Positions 1-8,495 of a stretch of 64,000 nt of DNA are shown in pieces. The first letter of the stretch is position 1. The number at the start of each line of letters is the position of its first letter. A program made the translations under genes and the position numbers. Source of the DNA: Glaciihabitans tibetensis (GTDB lineage Bacteria > Actinomycetota > Actinomycetes > Actinomycetales > Microbacteriaceae); the NCBI RefSeq assembly GCF_003003265.1, contig NZ_PVTL01000008.1, forward strand, positions 1-64,000. Reading direction: 5' to 3'. The notes under the pieces are model-generated. The model was not told the origin of the DNA. It searched no databases and worked only from the letters and a program-made list of their open reading frames with translations.

Positions 1-480
1 CAGCTGTTGCGTCTCGGCAAGCTGGGGTCGTTCGACTTCAACTCCCGTTTCTACGCCGATGACGACCTCATCGTCGGGGCAGCGGACCCGTTCCAGCTGT
101 TCCGTATCCTCTACGAAGTCATCCGTGGCGGTGGGCTGGCTGAAGACTCCCCGGTCGCGTTCATGCTCGACCAGTGCCACAACGTCGAAGACAAAATCCC
201 CGGGCAGATCCGCTCGGTCCTGAACGTGCAAGAAATGACCGCCCGGGCCCTCCTCGTCGACCGGGAGGCACTGACCGCGGCGCAACTCGCCGGCGACGTT
301 CTGGGGGCCAACGGGATCCTGATGGACGCGTTCTACACCGACGTCCGACCCGACCTCGCGACCTGGCGACAGTCGCGGGGACTCGAAGGCGACCCGATGG
401 CCGCCTACGCGGCATCCGGCTACCAACAATCCATCGCCGACACCCGCGTCGGGGGCCAACAAGCCTCCTGGGGCGCCTAA
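1..480 (+). CDS. rhaI: L-rhamnose isomerase, C-terminal part (5' end outside window)
   Basis: This is the last 159 residues of an L-rhamnose isomerase of the Pseudomonas/actinobacterial RhaI type, which interconverts L-rhamnose and L-rhamnulose in the cytosol. The reading frame is open from base 1, so the gene is cut by the window edge and no start is visible. The segment FDFNSRFYADDDLIVGAADP carries the acidic residues that bind the metal in this xylose-isomerase-like barrel family. Assignment is reinforced by the rhamnulokinase that follows after 61 bases and the rhamnose mutarotase further down. The product would be handed to the kinase at 542. Confidence 0.9.
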   Translation, partial: QLLRLGKLGSFDFNSRFYADDDLIVGAADPFQLFRILYEVIRGGGLAEDSPVAFMLDQCHNVEDKIPGQIRSVLNVQEMTARALLVDREALTAAQLAGDVLGANGILMDAFYTDVRPDLATWRQSRGLEGDPMAAYAASGYQQSIADTRVGGQQASWGA

Positions 481-541
481 CCCACACGCCCGGCCACCCG
501 ACTTCCACCACTCATTCATTGACACAGACAGGACCGGCACA

Positions 542-2014
542 ATGACGAGCCGACACCCCGCGGGCACGGTTGCCGCGGTTGACCTGGGGGCGACGAGCGG
601 TCGCGTCATGCTCGGCCACGTTGCCCCCAACGAACTGCGCATCACCTCGGTCGCGCGCTTTGCGAACGGACCCCTGCAGCTCAATGAGAACGGGCGCCCG
701 GCGCTGCACTGGAACATTGTGGAGCTCTACCGCAACGTTGTTGCCGGGTTGGCGACCGCGGTCGCCGCCGCTCCCGACATCCGCAGCGTCGGGGTCGACT
801 CCTGGGCCGTGGACTACGCGCTGATGCGCGGGGGCCGCCTGACCCAGCTTCCCTACCACTATCGTGATGCCCGGTGCCTCCCGGCGTCCGACCAGGCGCA
901 CAGCCGCCTCGCCGCCACCGGATTCACCGCCGCCGACCTGTACGCCGCTAACGGACTGCAGTTTCTGCCGTTCAACTCGTTGTACCAACTGGAGGCTGAC
1001 GGTGTTTCCGGCTCGCTGGAGACCGCGGACACGCTGCTGCTGATCCCCGACCTGCTGAATTACTGGCTCAGCGGTGCTGTCGTCGCCGAGCGCACCAACG
1101 CCTCTACGACGGGACTCCTCGGTGTGCACAGTCGCACTTGGGACGACGACCTGATCACGCGCCTCGGGCTGCCCGCACAGCTTCTGCCGCCCCTCATCGA
1201 TGCCGGCGAGCCCATCGGAACGCTCCTTCCCTCCGTCGCCTCTGAGATCCAGGCCCCGGGCGAGATCACCGTCACCGCCGTCGGGTCACACGACACCGCG
1301 TCGGCCGTGGTCGCCGTTCCGAGCGACCGCGACGACTGCGCCTACATCTCGTGTGGAACCTGGGCGCTGGTCGGCGTCGAACTGAATTCGCCGGTGGTCA
1401 GCGACAGCGCCAGACTCGCGAACTTCACGAACGAGGGCGGCGTCGATGGTCGTGTGCGTTTTCTGCACAACGTGATGGGCCTCTGGCTGCTGAGCGAATC
1501 GGTGCGCACGTGGGAACGCGAGGGACTCCCCATTGACCTCACCGAACTGCTCGCGCAGGCCGCCGCCGTTCGCGGCCAAGTCGCGGTCTTCGACGCCGAC
1601 GACCCGTGTTTCCTCAGCCCCGGCGACATGCCCAGCCGAATCGCGACCTACTGCCGCGAGCGTGACCTGCCGGTGCCACGAACACCCGCAGAGTTCACCC
1701 GCAGCATCCTCGAAAGCCTCGCGGACGCTTTTGCCCGTGGAATAGCGCAGGCAGAAGACTTGTCCGGACACCCCATCTCGGTCATCCACCTGATGGGAGG
1801 CGGATCGCAGAACCGCCTGCTCTGCCAGCTCACCGCCACCCGGTCCGGCTTACCGGTGCTTGCGGGCCCCGTCGAGGCGACCGCGATCGGCAATGTGCTT
1901 GTGCAGGCGCGAACCGCGGGAATGGTGACCGGCTCGCTCGAGTCGCTGCGGTCGCTCGTGGCACGCACCTTCGAGCCCATCCGCTACGAACCGGCGAGGT
2001 CCATGGCCCAATAA
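542..2014 (+). CDS. rhaB: rhamnulokinase
   Basis: A 490-residue FGGY-family sugar kinase that phosphorylates L-rhamnulose to L-rhamnulose 1-phosphate. The N-terminal phosphate-binding motif DLGATSGR is at residues 14-21, VDSWAVDY follows near 85, the catalytic-region GSHDTASA lies near 247 and the second nucleotide motif MGGGSQNRL near 419. Length is normal for RhaB. The ATG at 542 has only a weak AGGA upstream. It sits between rhaI and a sugar MFS transporter, so substrate assignment comes from context as well as sequence. The next step, rhamnulose-1-phosphate aldolase or a fused aldolase/dehydrogenase, is not in the window and would be expected upstream. Confidence 0.9.
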   Translation: MTSRHPAGTVAAVDLGATSGRVMLGHVAPNELRITSVARFANGPLQLNENGRPALHWNIVELYRNVVAGLATAVAAAPDIRSVGVDSWAVDYALMRGGRLTQLPYHYRDARCLPASDQAHSRLAATGFTAADLYAANGLQFLPFNSLYQLEADGVSGSLETADTLLLIPDLLNYWLSGAVVAERTNASTTGLLGVHSRTWDDDLITRLGLPAQLLPPLIDAGEPIGTLLPSVASEIQAPGEITVTAVGSHDTASAVVAVPSDRDDCAYISCGTWALVGVELNSPVVSDSARLANFTNEGGVDGRVRFLHNVMGLWLLSESVRTWEREGLPIDLTELLAQAAAVRGQVAVFDADDPCFLSPGDMPSRIATYCRERDLPVPRTPAEFTRSILESLADAFARGIAQAEDLSGHPISVIHLMGGGSQNRLLCQLTATRSGLPVLAGPVEATAIGNVLVQARTAGMVTGSLESLRSLVARTFEPIRYEPARSMAQ

Positions 2015-2102
2015 CTCCCGCAGCGCTGCATCACATCGAACGCCGCACCCCAGACGAGGGCGCGGACCTCTGCATCAAAGACGAACGCAAAGGAGGACCC
2101 CA

Positions 2103-3419
2103 GTGGTCCGATTTGGAAAAACCATAACAACGGGGACAAAAGCCACGGTCGCCGTGGCCATGTCCAACTACATCGAGGCGGGCTCGATCATCGCGATCGC
2201 GACGAGCCTCTCGCTCTGGCAAAAAGAATTCGGGTTCGACAACTTCCTCGTTGGCCTTCTCGCTGCACTGTCGGCCAACGCCTTCGGCGCTGCGGCAGGC
2301 GCGCTCATCGGCGGCCCGCTCTGCGACCGGTACGGCCGCAAATTCATTTATACCTACGACCTGATGCTTTACATGGGTGGTGTGCTGCTCGCCGTCTTCG
2401 CCGGAAACTTCTGGATGCTGCTCATCGCCTTCGTGCTCACCGGAATCGCAGTCGGCGCCGGTGTTCCCGCGTCGTGGACCTACATCGCCGAGCAGGCGCC
2501 CGCAGGGCAACGCGCCAAGCACGTGGGTATGGCCCAGCTGGCCTGGTCGGTCGGCCCGCTGGTGGGGTACCTCCTCGCTGTGCTGGTGCAGCCCCTCGGA
2601 TTGCTGGGCAGCAGGCTGATATTTGCCCAGCTGTTTGTGGTCGCTTTTGTCACCTGGTGGATGCGCCAGGGGCTGCCTGAGTCGGCGATCTGGAAGGACG
2701 AAAAAGTCAAGGCCCCGTCCGCCTCCCTCGTGCAGGGCCTCCGCGCGCTGTTCAGTAAAAAGGCTAATATCACAGCGCTGCTGTTCCTCGTTGGTGTGTA
2801 CGCGTTCTGGAACACGGTCGCCGGCCAGGCCGGCATCTTCATGCCTCGCGTCTACGAGGCGGCCGGTGTCGAGAGCGAGACCGAGCAATACCTGTTGCAG
2901 GCGCTGGTCTGGGGGCTGACCGTTCTCACCACGTACTTCGTGTTCATGAAGCTCGCTGACAAGTACAGCCGCCGGATCCTCTACATCGTGGGCGCGCTGC
3001 TGGGGATCGCCGCGTGGGCGGTGCTGGTGTTCGCTGAGCCGACCCTTCCCGCACTGCTGTCCTTCGCCGTGCTCTGGGGTGTCGCCTCGGGAATCGGCGC
3101 CCAGGCCTTCTACGGCGTGTGGGCGAACGAGCTCTTCGCGACGCAATACCGAGCCAGTGCGCAAGGGATTCTGTTCTTTGTCGCACGGGTGATGGTGGGC
3201 CTGCTCAGCGTCTGGTTCCCGATTCTGCTCACCTCAATCGGGCTGTCGTGGCTCGGGCTGCTCCTCATCGGGCTGCTCGCGGTCGCGCTGGTTGTGGGCG
3301 GGGTGTGGGCGCCTCGAACCCAGGGCAAAACGCTCCAGGAAATCGAGAAGGAACGGTATCCCGAGAACCGCGTCGCGTCCGCGTCCGAGTCTGAGCGCGT
3401 TACCCTCCCGATGCGCTAA
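2103..3419 (+). CDS. MFS sugar transporter, probably for L-rhamnose
   Basis: A 438-residue 12-TM transporter of the sugar-porter-like MFS branch. The loop between helices 2 and 3 carries the signature CDRYGRKF (about residues 79-86), and a PESAIWKDEK segment marks the central cytoplasmic loop. The GTG start at 2103 is set by a strong AAAGGAGG seven bases upstream. Its place between rhaB and the rhamnose mutarotase gene argues that it imports L-rhamnose or a related methyl-pentose; this substrate is an inference. It ends 20 bases before a perfect 13-bp hairpin. Confidence 0.8.
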   Translation: MVRFGKTITTGTKATVAVAMSNYIEAGSIIAIATSLSLWQKEFGFDNFLVGLLAALSANAFGAAAGALIGGPLCDRYGRKFIYTYDLMLYMGGVLLAVFAGNFWMLLIAFVLTGIAVGAGVPASWTYIAEQAPAGQRAKHVGMAQLAWSVGPLVGYLLAVLVQPLGLLGSRLIFAQLFVVAFVTWWMRQGLPESAIWKDEKVKAPSASLVQGLRALFSKKANITALLFLVGVYAFWNTVAGQAGIFMPRVYEAAGVESETEQYLLQALVWGLTVLTTYFVFMKLADKYSRRILYIVGALLGIAAWAVLVFAEPTLPALLSFAVLWGVASGIGAQAFYGVWANELFATQYRASAQGILFFVARVMVGLLSVWFPILLTSIGLSWLGLLLIGLLAVALVVGGVWAPRTQGKTLQEIEKERYPENRVASASESERVTLPMR

Positions 3420-3440
3420 CGCACCACAGCAACTATCGAC

Positions 3441-3485
3441 GGGGGATGTCGCGCCAACAGCGTTGCTGGTGCCGCGACATCCCCC
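3441..3485 (+). terminator. perfect hairpin between sugar transporter and rhaM
   Basis: The left arm gggggatgtcgcg (3441-3453) is matched exactly by cgcgacatccccc (3473-3485) around a 19-base loop. The following sequence is only moderately T-rich (atatttctc), and the next gene, rhaM, starts 37 bases later. It may terminate part of the transcription, or protect the 3' end of the upstream message. Confidence 0.5.
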
Positions 3486-3522
3486 ATATTTCTCATCGAT
3501 TTTCCCCAGAAGGATGCGCGTC

Positions 3523-3873
3523 ATGACACGAATCTGCTTCGAACTTCAGGTCAAACCCGGCCACCTCGATGCCTACCGCGCCAGCCACGCCGCGGTGTGG
3601 CCGGAAATGTTGGAGGCCCTCGAGAGCACGGGATGGCGCAACTATTCGATCTTCACCCGCCCCGACGGCCTGGTGATTGGCTACTTTGAGACGGACGACC
3701 TCGCGGCGTCGCTCGCCGGTATGGCGGCAACCGAGGTCAACGCGCGGTGGCAGGAGGCAATGGCCGACCACTTTATCGACAGCGCGCTGCCCGCCGACCA
3801 GACATTCGAATACCTCTCCGAAGCGTTCAACCTCGGGGACCAGCTGACGCGCACCCGAACTGCGCCGGCGTAA
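3523..3873 (+). CDS. rhaM: L-rhamnose mutarotase
   Basis: A 116-residue member of the RhaM family, which interconverts the alpha and beta anomers of L-rhamnose so that the isomerase always has its preferred form. Starting at ATG 3523 (AGAAGGA eight bases upstream) puts the family's Tyr and His at positions Y18 and H22, the same numbering as in E. coli RhaM, with WPEM following at 26-29. The frame is open upstream to 3292 but this runs through the end of the transporter gene and is not coding. The C-terminus is about ten residues longer than the E. coli enzyme. Confidence 0.9.
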   Translation: MTRICFELQVKPGHLDAYRASHAAVWPEMLEALESTGWRNYSIFTRPDGLVIGYFETDDLAASLAGMAATEVNARWQEAMADHFIDSALPADQTFEYLSEAFNLGDQLTRTRTAPA

Positions 3874-3920
3874 CCGAACCGGAAGAAACCGACCCCACCC
3901 GGTCGGACTCGGTACAGTGG

Positions 3921-3932
3921 TGAATCGTTCCA
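3921..3932. promoter_or_regulatory. possible LacI-family operator upstream of the rhamnose regulator
   Basis: TGAATCGTTCCA matches 10 of 12 bases of the common LacI-family palindrome TGAAACGTTTCA. It lies 50 bases before the LacI gene at 3982, where an autoregulatory site would be expected. It is imperfect, so this is tentative. Confidence 0.35.
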
Positions 3933-3981
3933 GACCGTACTCGGCTCGCCCCGCTGATCGCTGGACGAGGACGGAGAACTC

Positions 3982-5013
3982 ATGGTCACCGCGAATATCC
4001 GCGACGTTGCGGCCCTCGCGAAGGTCTCGGTCGGCACGGTCTCCAATGTGCTCAACAAGTCGAAAAAGGTGTCGCCGGCAACGGAAAGCCGGGTGACCGA
4101 TGCCATCGAGGCACTCGGGTTTGTGCGCAACGATGCCGCGCGACAGCTGAGGGTGGGCCAGAGCCGCACGGTCGGCATGATGGTGCTCGACGTGCGCAAT
4201 CCCTTTTTTACGGATGTCGCGCGGGGGGTAGAGGAAACCCTCGCCGCCCACGCCCGATCTCTCATCCTCGGCAACAGTGCTGAGGACGCGCAGCGGGAGC
4301 TCGACTACCTCGACCTGTTCGAGGAGCAGCGGGTTTCCGGACTGCTGATCACCCCGGTGGGCGACGTCGCCCCGCGGCTGGAACGGCTGCGCAAACGCGG
4401 CTCGCCTGTGGTATTGGTCGACCGTTACGAGGGTGCAGCGAACTTCAGCTCCGTCTCGGCCGATGACCGTCGCGGTGGAGCGCTCGCGCTCGAGCACCTG
4501 ATCGGCATCGGCCGGGTCCGCACCGCCTTCGTGGGCGGACCTCAGGCGATCATGCAGGTGCGGCACCGCCTCGAAGGAGCGCGCACCGCCCTCGAAGCGG
4601 CCGGGGGCGGTCCGCTGCGCGTTGTCGAGATGCCCACGATGTCGGCGGAGGCCGGGCGTACCGCCGGCGAGCAACTCCTCGACCTTCCGATCGGCGACCG
4701 CCCCGACGCGATCTTCGCGGCCAACGACCTGCTCGCCCTCGGTGTGCTGCAGGCACTTACCCACAGCGGCCTCTCCGTGCCGGACGACATCGCCCTCATC
4801 GGATACGACGACATCTACTTCGCCGCCTCCTCCGCCATTCCGCTCTCGTCCATCCGGCAACCCGCCCAGGCCATGGGCCGCGCGGCGGCCGAATTGCTGA
4901 TTGCCGAGATCGAAGACGGCCCGCCGGCCCACTACGAGCACGTGTTGTTTCAGCCAGAACTGGTAATTCGTGACAGCACGCGCCGAAACAACGCCGCAAC
5001 ACGCGCCGAGTAG
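3982..5013 (+). CDS. LacI-family transcriptional regulator of the rhamnose operon
   Basis: A 343-residue repressor with the LacI N-terminal helix-turn-helix (IRDVAALAKVSVGTVSNVLN, residues 6-25) and a periplasmic-binding-protein-like sugar sensor domain. It follows rhaM by 108 bases on the same strand, so it is probably the local regulator that responds to rhamnose or a pathway intermediate. A degenerate LacI-type palindrome lies 50 bases upstream. The 3' end is only 9 bases from the next gene, which is functionally unrelated. Confidence 0.85.
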   Translation: MVTANIRDVAALAKVSVGTVSNVLNKSKKVSPATESRVTDAIEALGFVRNDAARQLRVGQSRTVGMMVLDVRNPFFTDVARGVEETLAAHARSLILGNSAEDAQRELDYLDLFEEQRVSGLLITPVGDVAPRLERLRKRGSPVVLVDRYEGAANFSSVSADDRRGGALALEHLIGIGRVRTAFVGGPQAIMQVRHRLEGARTALEAAGGGPLRVVEMPTMSAEAGRTAGEQLLDLPIGDRPDAIFAANDLLALGVLQALTHSGLSVPDDIALIGYDDIYFAASSAIPLSSIRQPAQAMGRAAAELLIAEIEDGPPAHYEHVLFQPELVIRDSTRRNNAATRAE

Positions 5014-5022
5014 GCTTCCTGC

Positions 5023-6651
5023 ATGGGCGACCTGTTCGATGGATATGGCACTGCGGCAACCCGCGGGGCGGGTGCGGTCGCGTTCGACGAGATGTTCTCA
5101 TCACCGGGTACCGCGCGGCCGTCCTACAAAGAAATTCACGCCACTCTCGCGCGAATGACGCAGGAAGAGTTGCGCGGTCGCACCGACGCACTCGCCAGCA
5201 GCTACCTCGCGCAGGGGGTCACGTTCGACTTCGCGGGCGAGGAGAGACCGTTCCCGCTCGACGCCGTTCCGCGCGTCATCGACCAGGCCGAGTGGCAAAA
5301 GGTTGAAGCCGGGATCAAGCAGCGCGTCACGGCACTCGAGGCTTTCCTCGCTGACATTTACGGCGGCCAGGCCGCGGTGCGCGACGGGGTCATCCCGGCC
5401 GGATTAATCACCTCCTCCAGTCACTTCCACCGCGAAGCTGCCGGGATCGTCAGTGCCAACGGCGTGCGTATCCAGGTCAGTGGCATTGACCTGATCCGCG
5501 ACGAGGCCGGTACCTGGCGGGTTCTCGAGGACAACGTGCGGGTTCCCTCCGGCGTCAGCTACGTCATCTCCAACCGCCGCGTTATGGCCCAGACCCTGCC
5601 CGAACTCTTTGTCAGCATGAAGGTGCGGCCCGTGGGGGAGTACCCGCAGAAACTTCTCAACGCGCTGCGCGCCAGCGCTCCCGATGGAGTCGACGACCCG
5701 ACCGTCGTCGTCCTCACCCCCGGGGTGTACAACTCCGCCTATTTCGAACACACCCTGCTCGCCCGCCTGATGGGTGTCGAACTCGTCGAGGGCCGCGACC
5801 TGTTCTGCTCGGGTGGCCGGGTCTGGATGCGCACCACAGCCGGTCCCACCCGGGTGGATGTCATCTACCGCCGCGTCGACGATGAGTTTCTCGACCCGCT
5901 GCAGTTCCGTGCCGATTCGATGCTCGGCAGCCCCGGGTTGTTGCTCGCCGCGCGCCTCGGCAACGTGACGATCGCCAACGCCGTGGGCAACGGTGTCGCC
6001 GACGACAAGCTCGTCTACACGTACCTGCCTGACCTGATCCGCTACTACCTCGGCGAAGAACCGAAGCTGGCGAACGTGGACACCTGGCGGCTCGAAGACC
6101 CGCTGGCGCTCGAGGAAGTGCTCGACCGTCTCGATGAGCTCGTGGTTAAACCTGTGGACGGCTCCGGTGGCAAGGGCCTGGTCGTCGGCCCCGCGGCATC
6201 CCGCAAGGAATTGGACGAACTGCGGGTTCGCTTGCTTGCCGACCCCCGGGGATGGATTGCCCAGCCGGTTGTTCAGTTGTCGACGATTCCTACGCTGGTG
6301 GATGATGGGATCCGGCCACGCCACGCGGACCTGCGCCCGTTCGCCGTGAACGACGGTAAGGACGTCTGGGTGCTTCCCGGCGGCCTCACCCGCGTCGCGC
6401 TTCCCGAGGGTGAGCTCGTGGTGAACAGCTCGCAGGGCGGCGGGTCGAAGGACACCTGGGTTGTCGGCCAGGTGCCGCTGCAGGTCTCGCGGCACAGCAT
6501 TCAGGGTCTCGTGGCCGACCAGGCGGCGCCCACCTCGTCGATCCCGATCATCACCGGGGACCACACGCAGGATCACTCGCCGCTCGATGGGCCGCGCTCC
6601 GACCAGGACCAGCAACAACAGCAGCAACAGCAGCAAGGTGAGGAGGCCTGA
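5023..6651 (+). CDS. circularly permuted ATP-grasp protein (DUF404/DUF407 type)
   Basis: A 542-residue protein of the circularly permuted ATP-grasp family, predicted to form an amide or similar bond with ATP. Recognisable segments are VLEDNVRVPSGVSYVISNRR (about residues 167-186) and VVKPVDGSGGKGLVVG (about 374-389), the nucleotide-binding part. It is the first gene of a tightly coupled trio with an alpha-E protein (stop and start overlap by one base, TGATG) and a transglutaminase. This trio is widespread in bacteria; as far as I know its substrate is not established. The C-terminus carries a run of nine glutamines (Q530-Q538) encoded by CAG/CAA triplets, which is not part of the family core. 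Start is ATG 5023 with a weak ribosome site. Confidence 0.85.
   Translation: MGDLFDGYGTAATRGAGAVAFDEMFSSPGTARPSYKEIHATLARMTQEELRGRTDALASSYLAQGVTFDFAGEERPFPLDAVPRVIDQAEWQKVEAGIKQRVTALEAFLADIYGGQAAVRDGVIPAGLITSSSHFHREAAGIVSANGVRIQVSGIDLIRDEAGTWRVLEDNVRVPSGVSYVISNRRVMAQTLPELFVSMKVRPVGEYPQKLLNALRASAPDGVDDPTVVVLTPGVYNSAYFEHTLLARLMGVELVEGRDLFCSGGRVWMRTTAGPTRVDVIYRRVDDEFLDPLQFRADSMLGSPGLLLAARLGNVTIANAVGNGVADDKLVYTYLPDLIRYYLGEEPKLANVDTWRLEDPLALEEVLDRLDELVVKPVDGSGGKGLVVGPAASRKELDELRVRLLADPRGWIAQPVVQLSTIPTLVDDGIRPRHADLRPFAVNDGKDVWVLPGGLTRVALPEGELVVNSSQGGGSKDTWVVGQVPLQVSRHSIQGLVADQAAPTSSIPIITGDHTQDHSPLDGPRSDQDQQQQQQQQQGEEA
6610..6636 (+). repeat. CAG/CAA triplet run encoding nine glutamines
   Basis: Nine consecutive Gln codons (CAG or CAA mixed) at the C-terminal tail of the ATP-grasp protein, preceded by Asp-Gln-Asp. 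The mixture of codons argues against very recent slippage, but triplet expansion is the likely origin. Confidence 0.85.
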
Positions 6652-7580
6652 TGCTCTCACGGATTGCCGAGTCCCTGTTCTGGATTGGCCGCTACATTGA
6701 GCGGTCTGACGGCACGGCGCGCATTCTCGATGTGCACCTCCAGCTGCTGCTCGAGGACCCGTGGATCGAGGAGAACCTGGCCTGCCGCTCGCTGCTCAGT
6801 GTGATGGGCGCGGACATCCCCGATCAGCGCGAGCTCACCCGGGCAGACGTGCTGAGCATCCTCGCCGTTGACCGTACCGAGCCGGCATCCATCGCCTACT
6901 CGCTGGGCGCCGCACGCGAGAACGCCCGTCGCGCTCGCGAGGTGATCAGCACCGAACTGTGGGAGGCCCTCAATACGACGAGGGCGCGGATGCCGCGGCG
7001 GGTGTCCGAAGACAAGGTGCACGAATTCTTTGGCTGGGTGCGCGAGCGGTCGGCGCTGGCCGTGGGCATCATCGAGTCGGCAACGAGTCGGGATGAAGCG
7101 TGGAGCTTCTTCACCCTCGGTCGCAGTATCGAGCGGGCAGACATGACCGCCCGGCTGCTGTCTACCCGGTCGCTGACCGAGGCGAGCGGCCCGTCGTGGA
7201 CCACCATTCTCCGCAGCGTCGGCGCCTACGAGGCGTACCTGCGCACCTACCGGGGCATGCCCAGCGCCCGCAACGCGGCTGAGTTTCTGCTGCTTGACCG
7301 GCTCTTTCCCCGCAGCATCCTGTTCTCGGTCTCGCGCGCGGAGCAGTGCATGCGCGACATCGAGCCGCGCACCGACCGCGTCGGCGTCAGCGACCAGGCG
7401 CTGCGCCTACTTGGCCAGATCCGCAGCGAGCTGGAGTTCCGCCCGATCGCCGAGATCCTCGAGGACCTTCCCCGCCACATGGACAATGTGCAACTGGCCA
7501 CCAGCGCCGCCTCCGAGGCGATCCGTCAGCGCTACTTCCCCACGAACGCGGCTCCGAGCTGGGTACGAGAGAACACGTGA
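6651..7580 (+). CDS. alpha-E domain protein (DUF403)
   Basis: A 309-residue mostly helical protein of the alpha-E family. The N-terminus LSRIAESLFWIGRYIERSDG and the internal repeat FFTLGRSIERADMTARLL (about residues 151-168) are the family signature, with two related G-R-x-I-E-R motifs. It overlaps the ATP-grasp gene by one base and the transglutaminase by four (GTGA), so the three are translationally coupled. The alpha-E protein is thought to act with the ATP-grasp enzyme; its role is unknown. Confidence 0.85.
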   Translation: MLSRIAESLFWIGRYIERSDGTARILDVHLQLLLEDPWIEENLACRSLLSVMGADIPDQRELTRADVLSILAVDRTEPASIAYSLGAARENARRAREVISTELWEALNTTRARMPRRVSEDKVHEFFGWVRERSALAVGIIESATSRDEAWSFFTLGRSIERADMTARLLSTRSLTEASGPSWTTILRSVGAYEAYLRTYRGMPSARNAAEFLLLDRLFPRSILFSVSRAEQCMRDIEPRTDRVGVSDQALRLLGQIRSELEFRPIAEILEDLPRHMDNVQLATSAASEAIRQRYFPTNAAPSWVRENT

Positions 7581-8422
7581 ATCGTCTACGCATAAAGCAC
7601 TCCACCGGGTTCCGCTACGAGGGCGAGGTCACCGCCTCCTACAACGAAGCGCGGATGCTCCCGGCGAGCTCCGACGGGCAGCTCGTGCTGTTCTCGAACC
7701 TCGACATCCTTCCCATCTCGAGCCAGCACTCCTATGTGGACTACTGGGGAACGCGGGTTGCCTCCTTCGAGATCCTCACCCCGCACAAAGAACTCGCGCT
7801 CACCGCGACCAGCCTGATCGAAGTGCGGCACCGCGAGCACCCGGACCACGAAGTGTCGTGGGAAGAGCTTGCGGGACTGGTGGATGCCGGCACCGAGACG
7901 GTCGAGCAGCTGAAGCAGACCCGGCGCACTGACCCCCCGGTCGAAGTAGCCGAGCTTGCCCGCGAGATCCGCGCGCGCTCGGAAAACCCGTGCGACGCAG
8001 CCCTGGAGATCTCCCGCACCATCGGCGACGCGGTCGAGTACATGCAGGGCGTCACCGGCGTGCACACCACCGCCGCGGAGGCCTGGTCTGGACGCCGCGG
8101 CGTGTGCCAGGACATTGCGCATCTGACCCTGGGGGCTCTTCGCTCGGTGGGCATTCCCGCGCGCTATATCTCTGGCTACCTGCATCCGCTTCCCAACGCC
8201 GCGATCGGGCAGACCGTCGCAGGTGAATCGCACGCCTGGGTCGAGTGGTTCTGCGGCACCTGGCGCGGCTTTGACCCCACCAACCTCATCGACATCGGTG
8301 ACCGCCACGTCGCCGTCGGGCACGGCCGCGACTATAACGACGTCGCGCCACTGCGCGGCGTTTACGCGGGATCGTACGGCTCGCAGCTCTTCGTCAAGGT
8401 GGAGATCACGCGCGAGGCCTAG
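7577..8422 (+). CDS. transglutaminase-like cysteine protease/peptidase
   Basis: A 281-residue cytosolic protein with an N-terminal bacterial transglutaminase-like beta domain (residues 1-95) and a C-terminal transglutaminase core. The catalytic triad is visible as C177 (GRRGVCQDIAH), H219 (GESHAWVEW) and D233 (GFDPTN). The start is taken as GTG 7577, which overlaps the previous stop as GTGA; an open frame extends upstream into the alpha-E gene but is a shadow. No signal peptide is seen. In this gene context it may cleave or transfer a peptide made by the ATP-grasp partner, which is inference. Confidence 0.85.
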   Translation: MNRLRIKHSTGFRYEGEVTASYNEARMLPASSDGQLVLFSNLDILPISSQHSYVDYWGTRVASFEILTPHKELALTATSLIEVRHREHPDHEVSWEELAGLVDAGTETVEQLKQTRRTDPPVEVAELAREIRARSENPCDAALEISRTIGDAVEYMQGVTGVHTTAAEAWSGRRGVCQDIAHLTLGALRSVGIPARYISGYLHPLPNAAIGQTVAGESHAWVEWFCGTWRGFDPTNLIDIGDRHVAVGHGRDYNDVAPLRGVYAGSYGSQLFVKVEITREA

Positions 8423-8495
8423 CGCAAGGCACAGCGACCGAATCATGCAGTAGCTGGCGCAAGCCCCTCAGAATCGCCGGTGAAAATAGCGCGGG

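Noticed and set aside
2031-3164. Long antisense open frame (377 codons) across the sugar transporter gene
   Set aside because: It is a by-product of high GC with biased third positions; its translation is Arg/His/Gly-rich with no motif, while the plus strand encodes a clear MFS protein.
3493-4941. Antisense open frame of 482 codons over rhaM and the LacI gene
   Set aside because: It crosses two well-supported genes on the other strand and shows no family features.
5404-6660. Antisense frame of 418 codons over the ATP-grasp gene
   Set aside because: No recognisable domain; the poly-Leu at its start is only the reverse of the CAG/CAA run.
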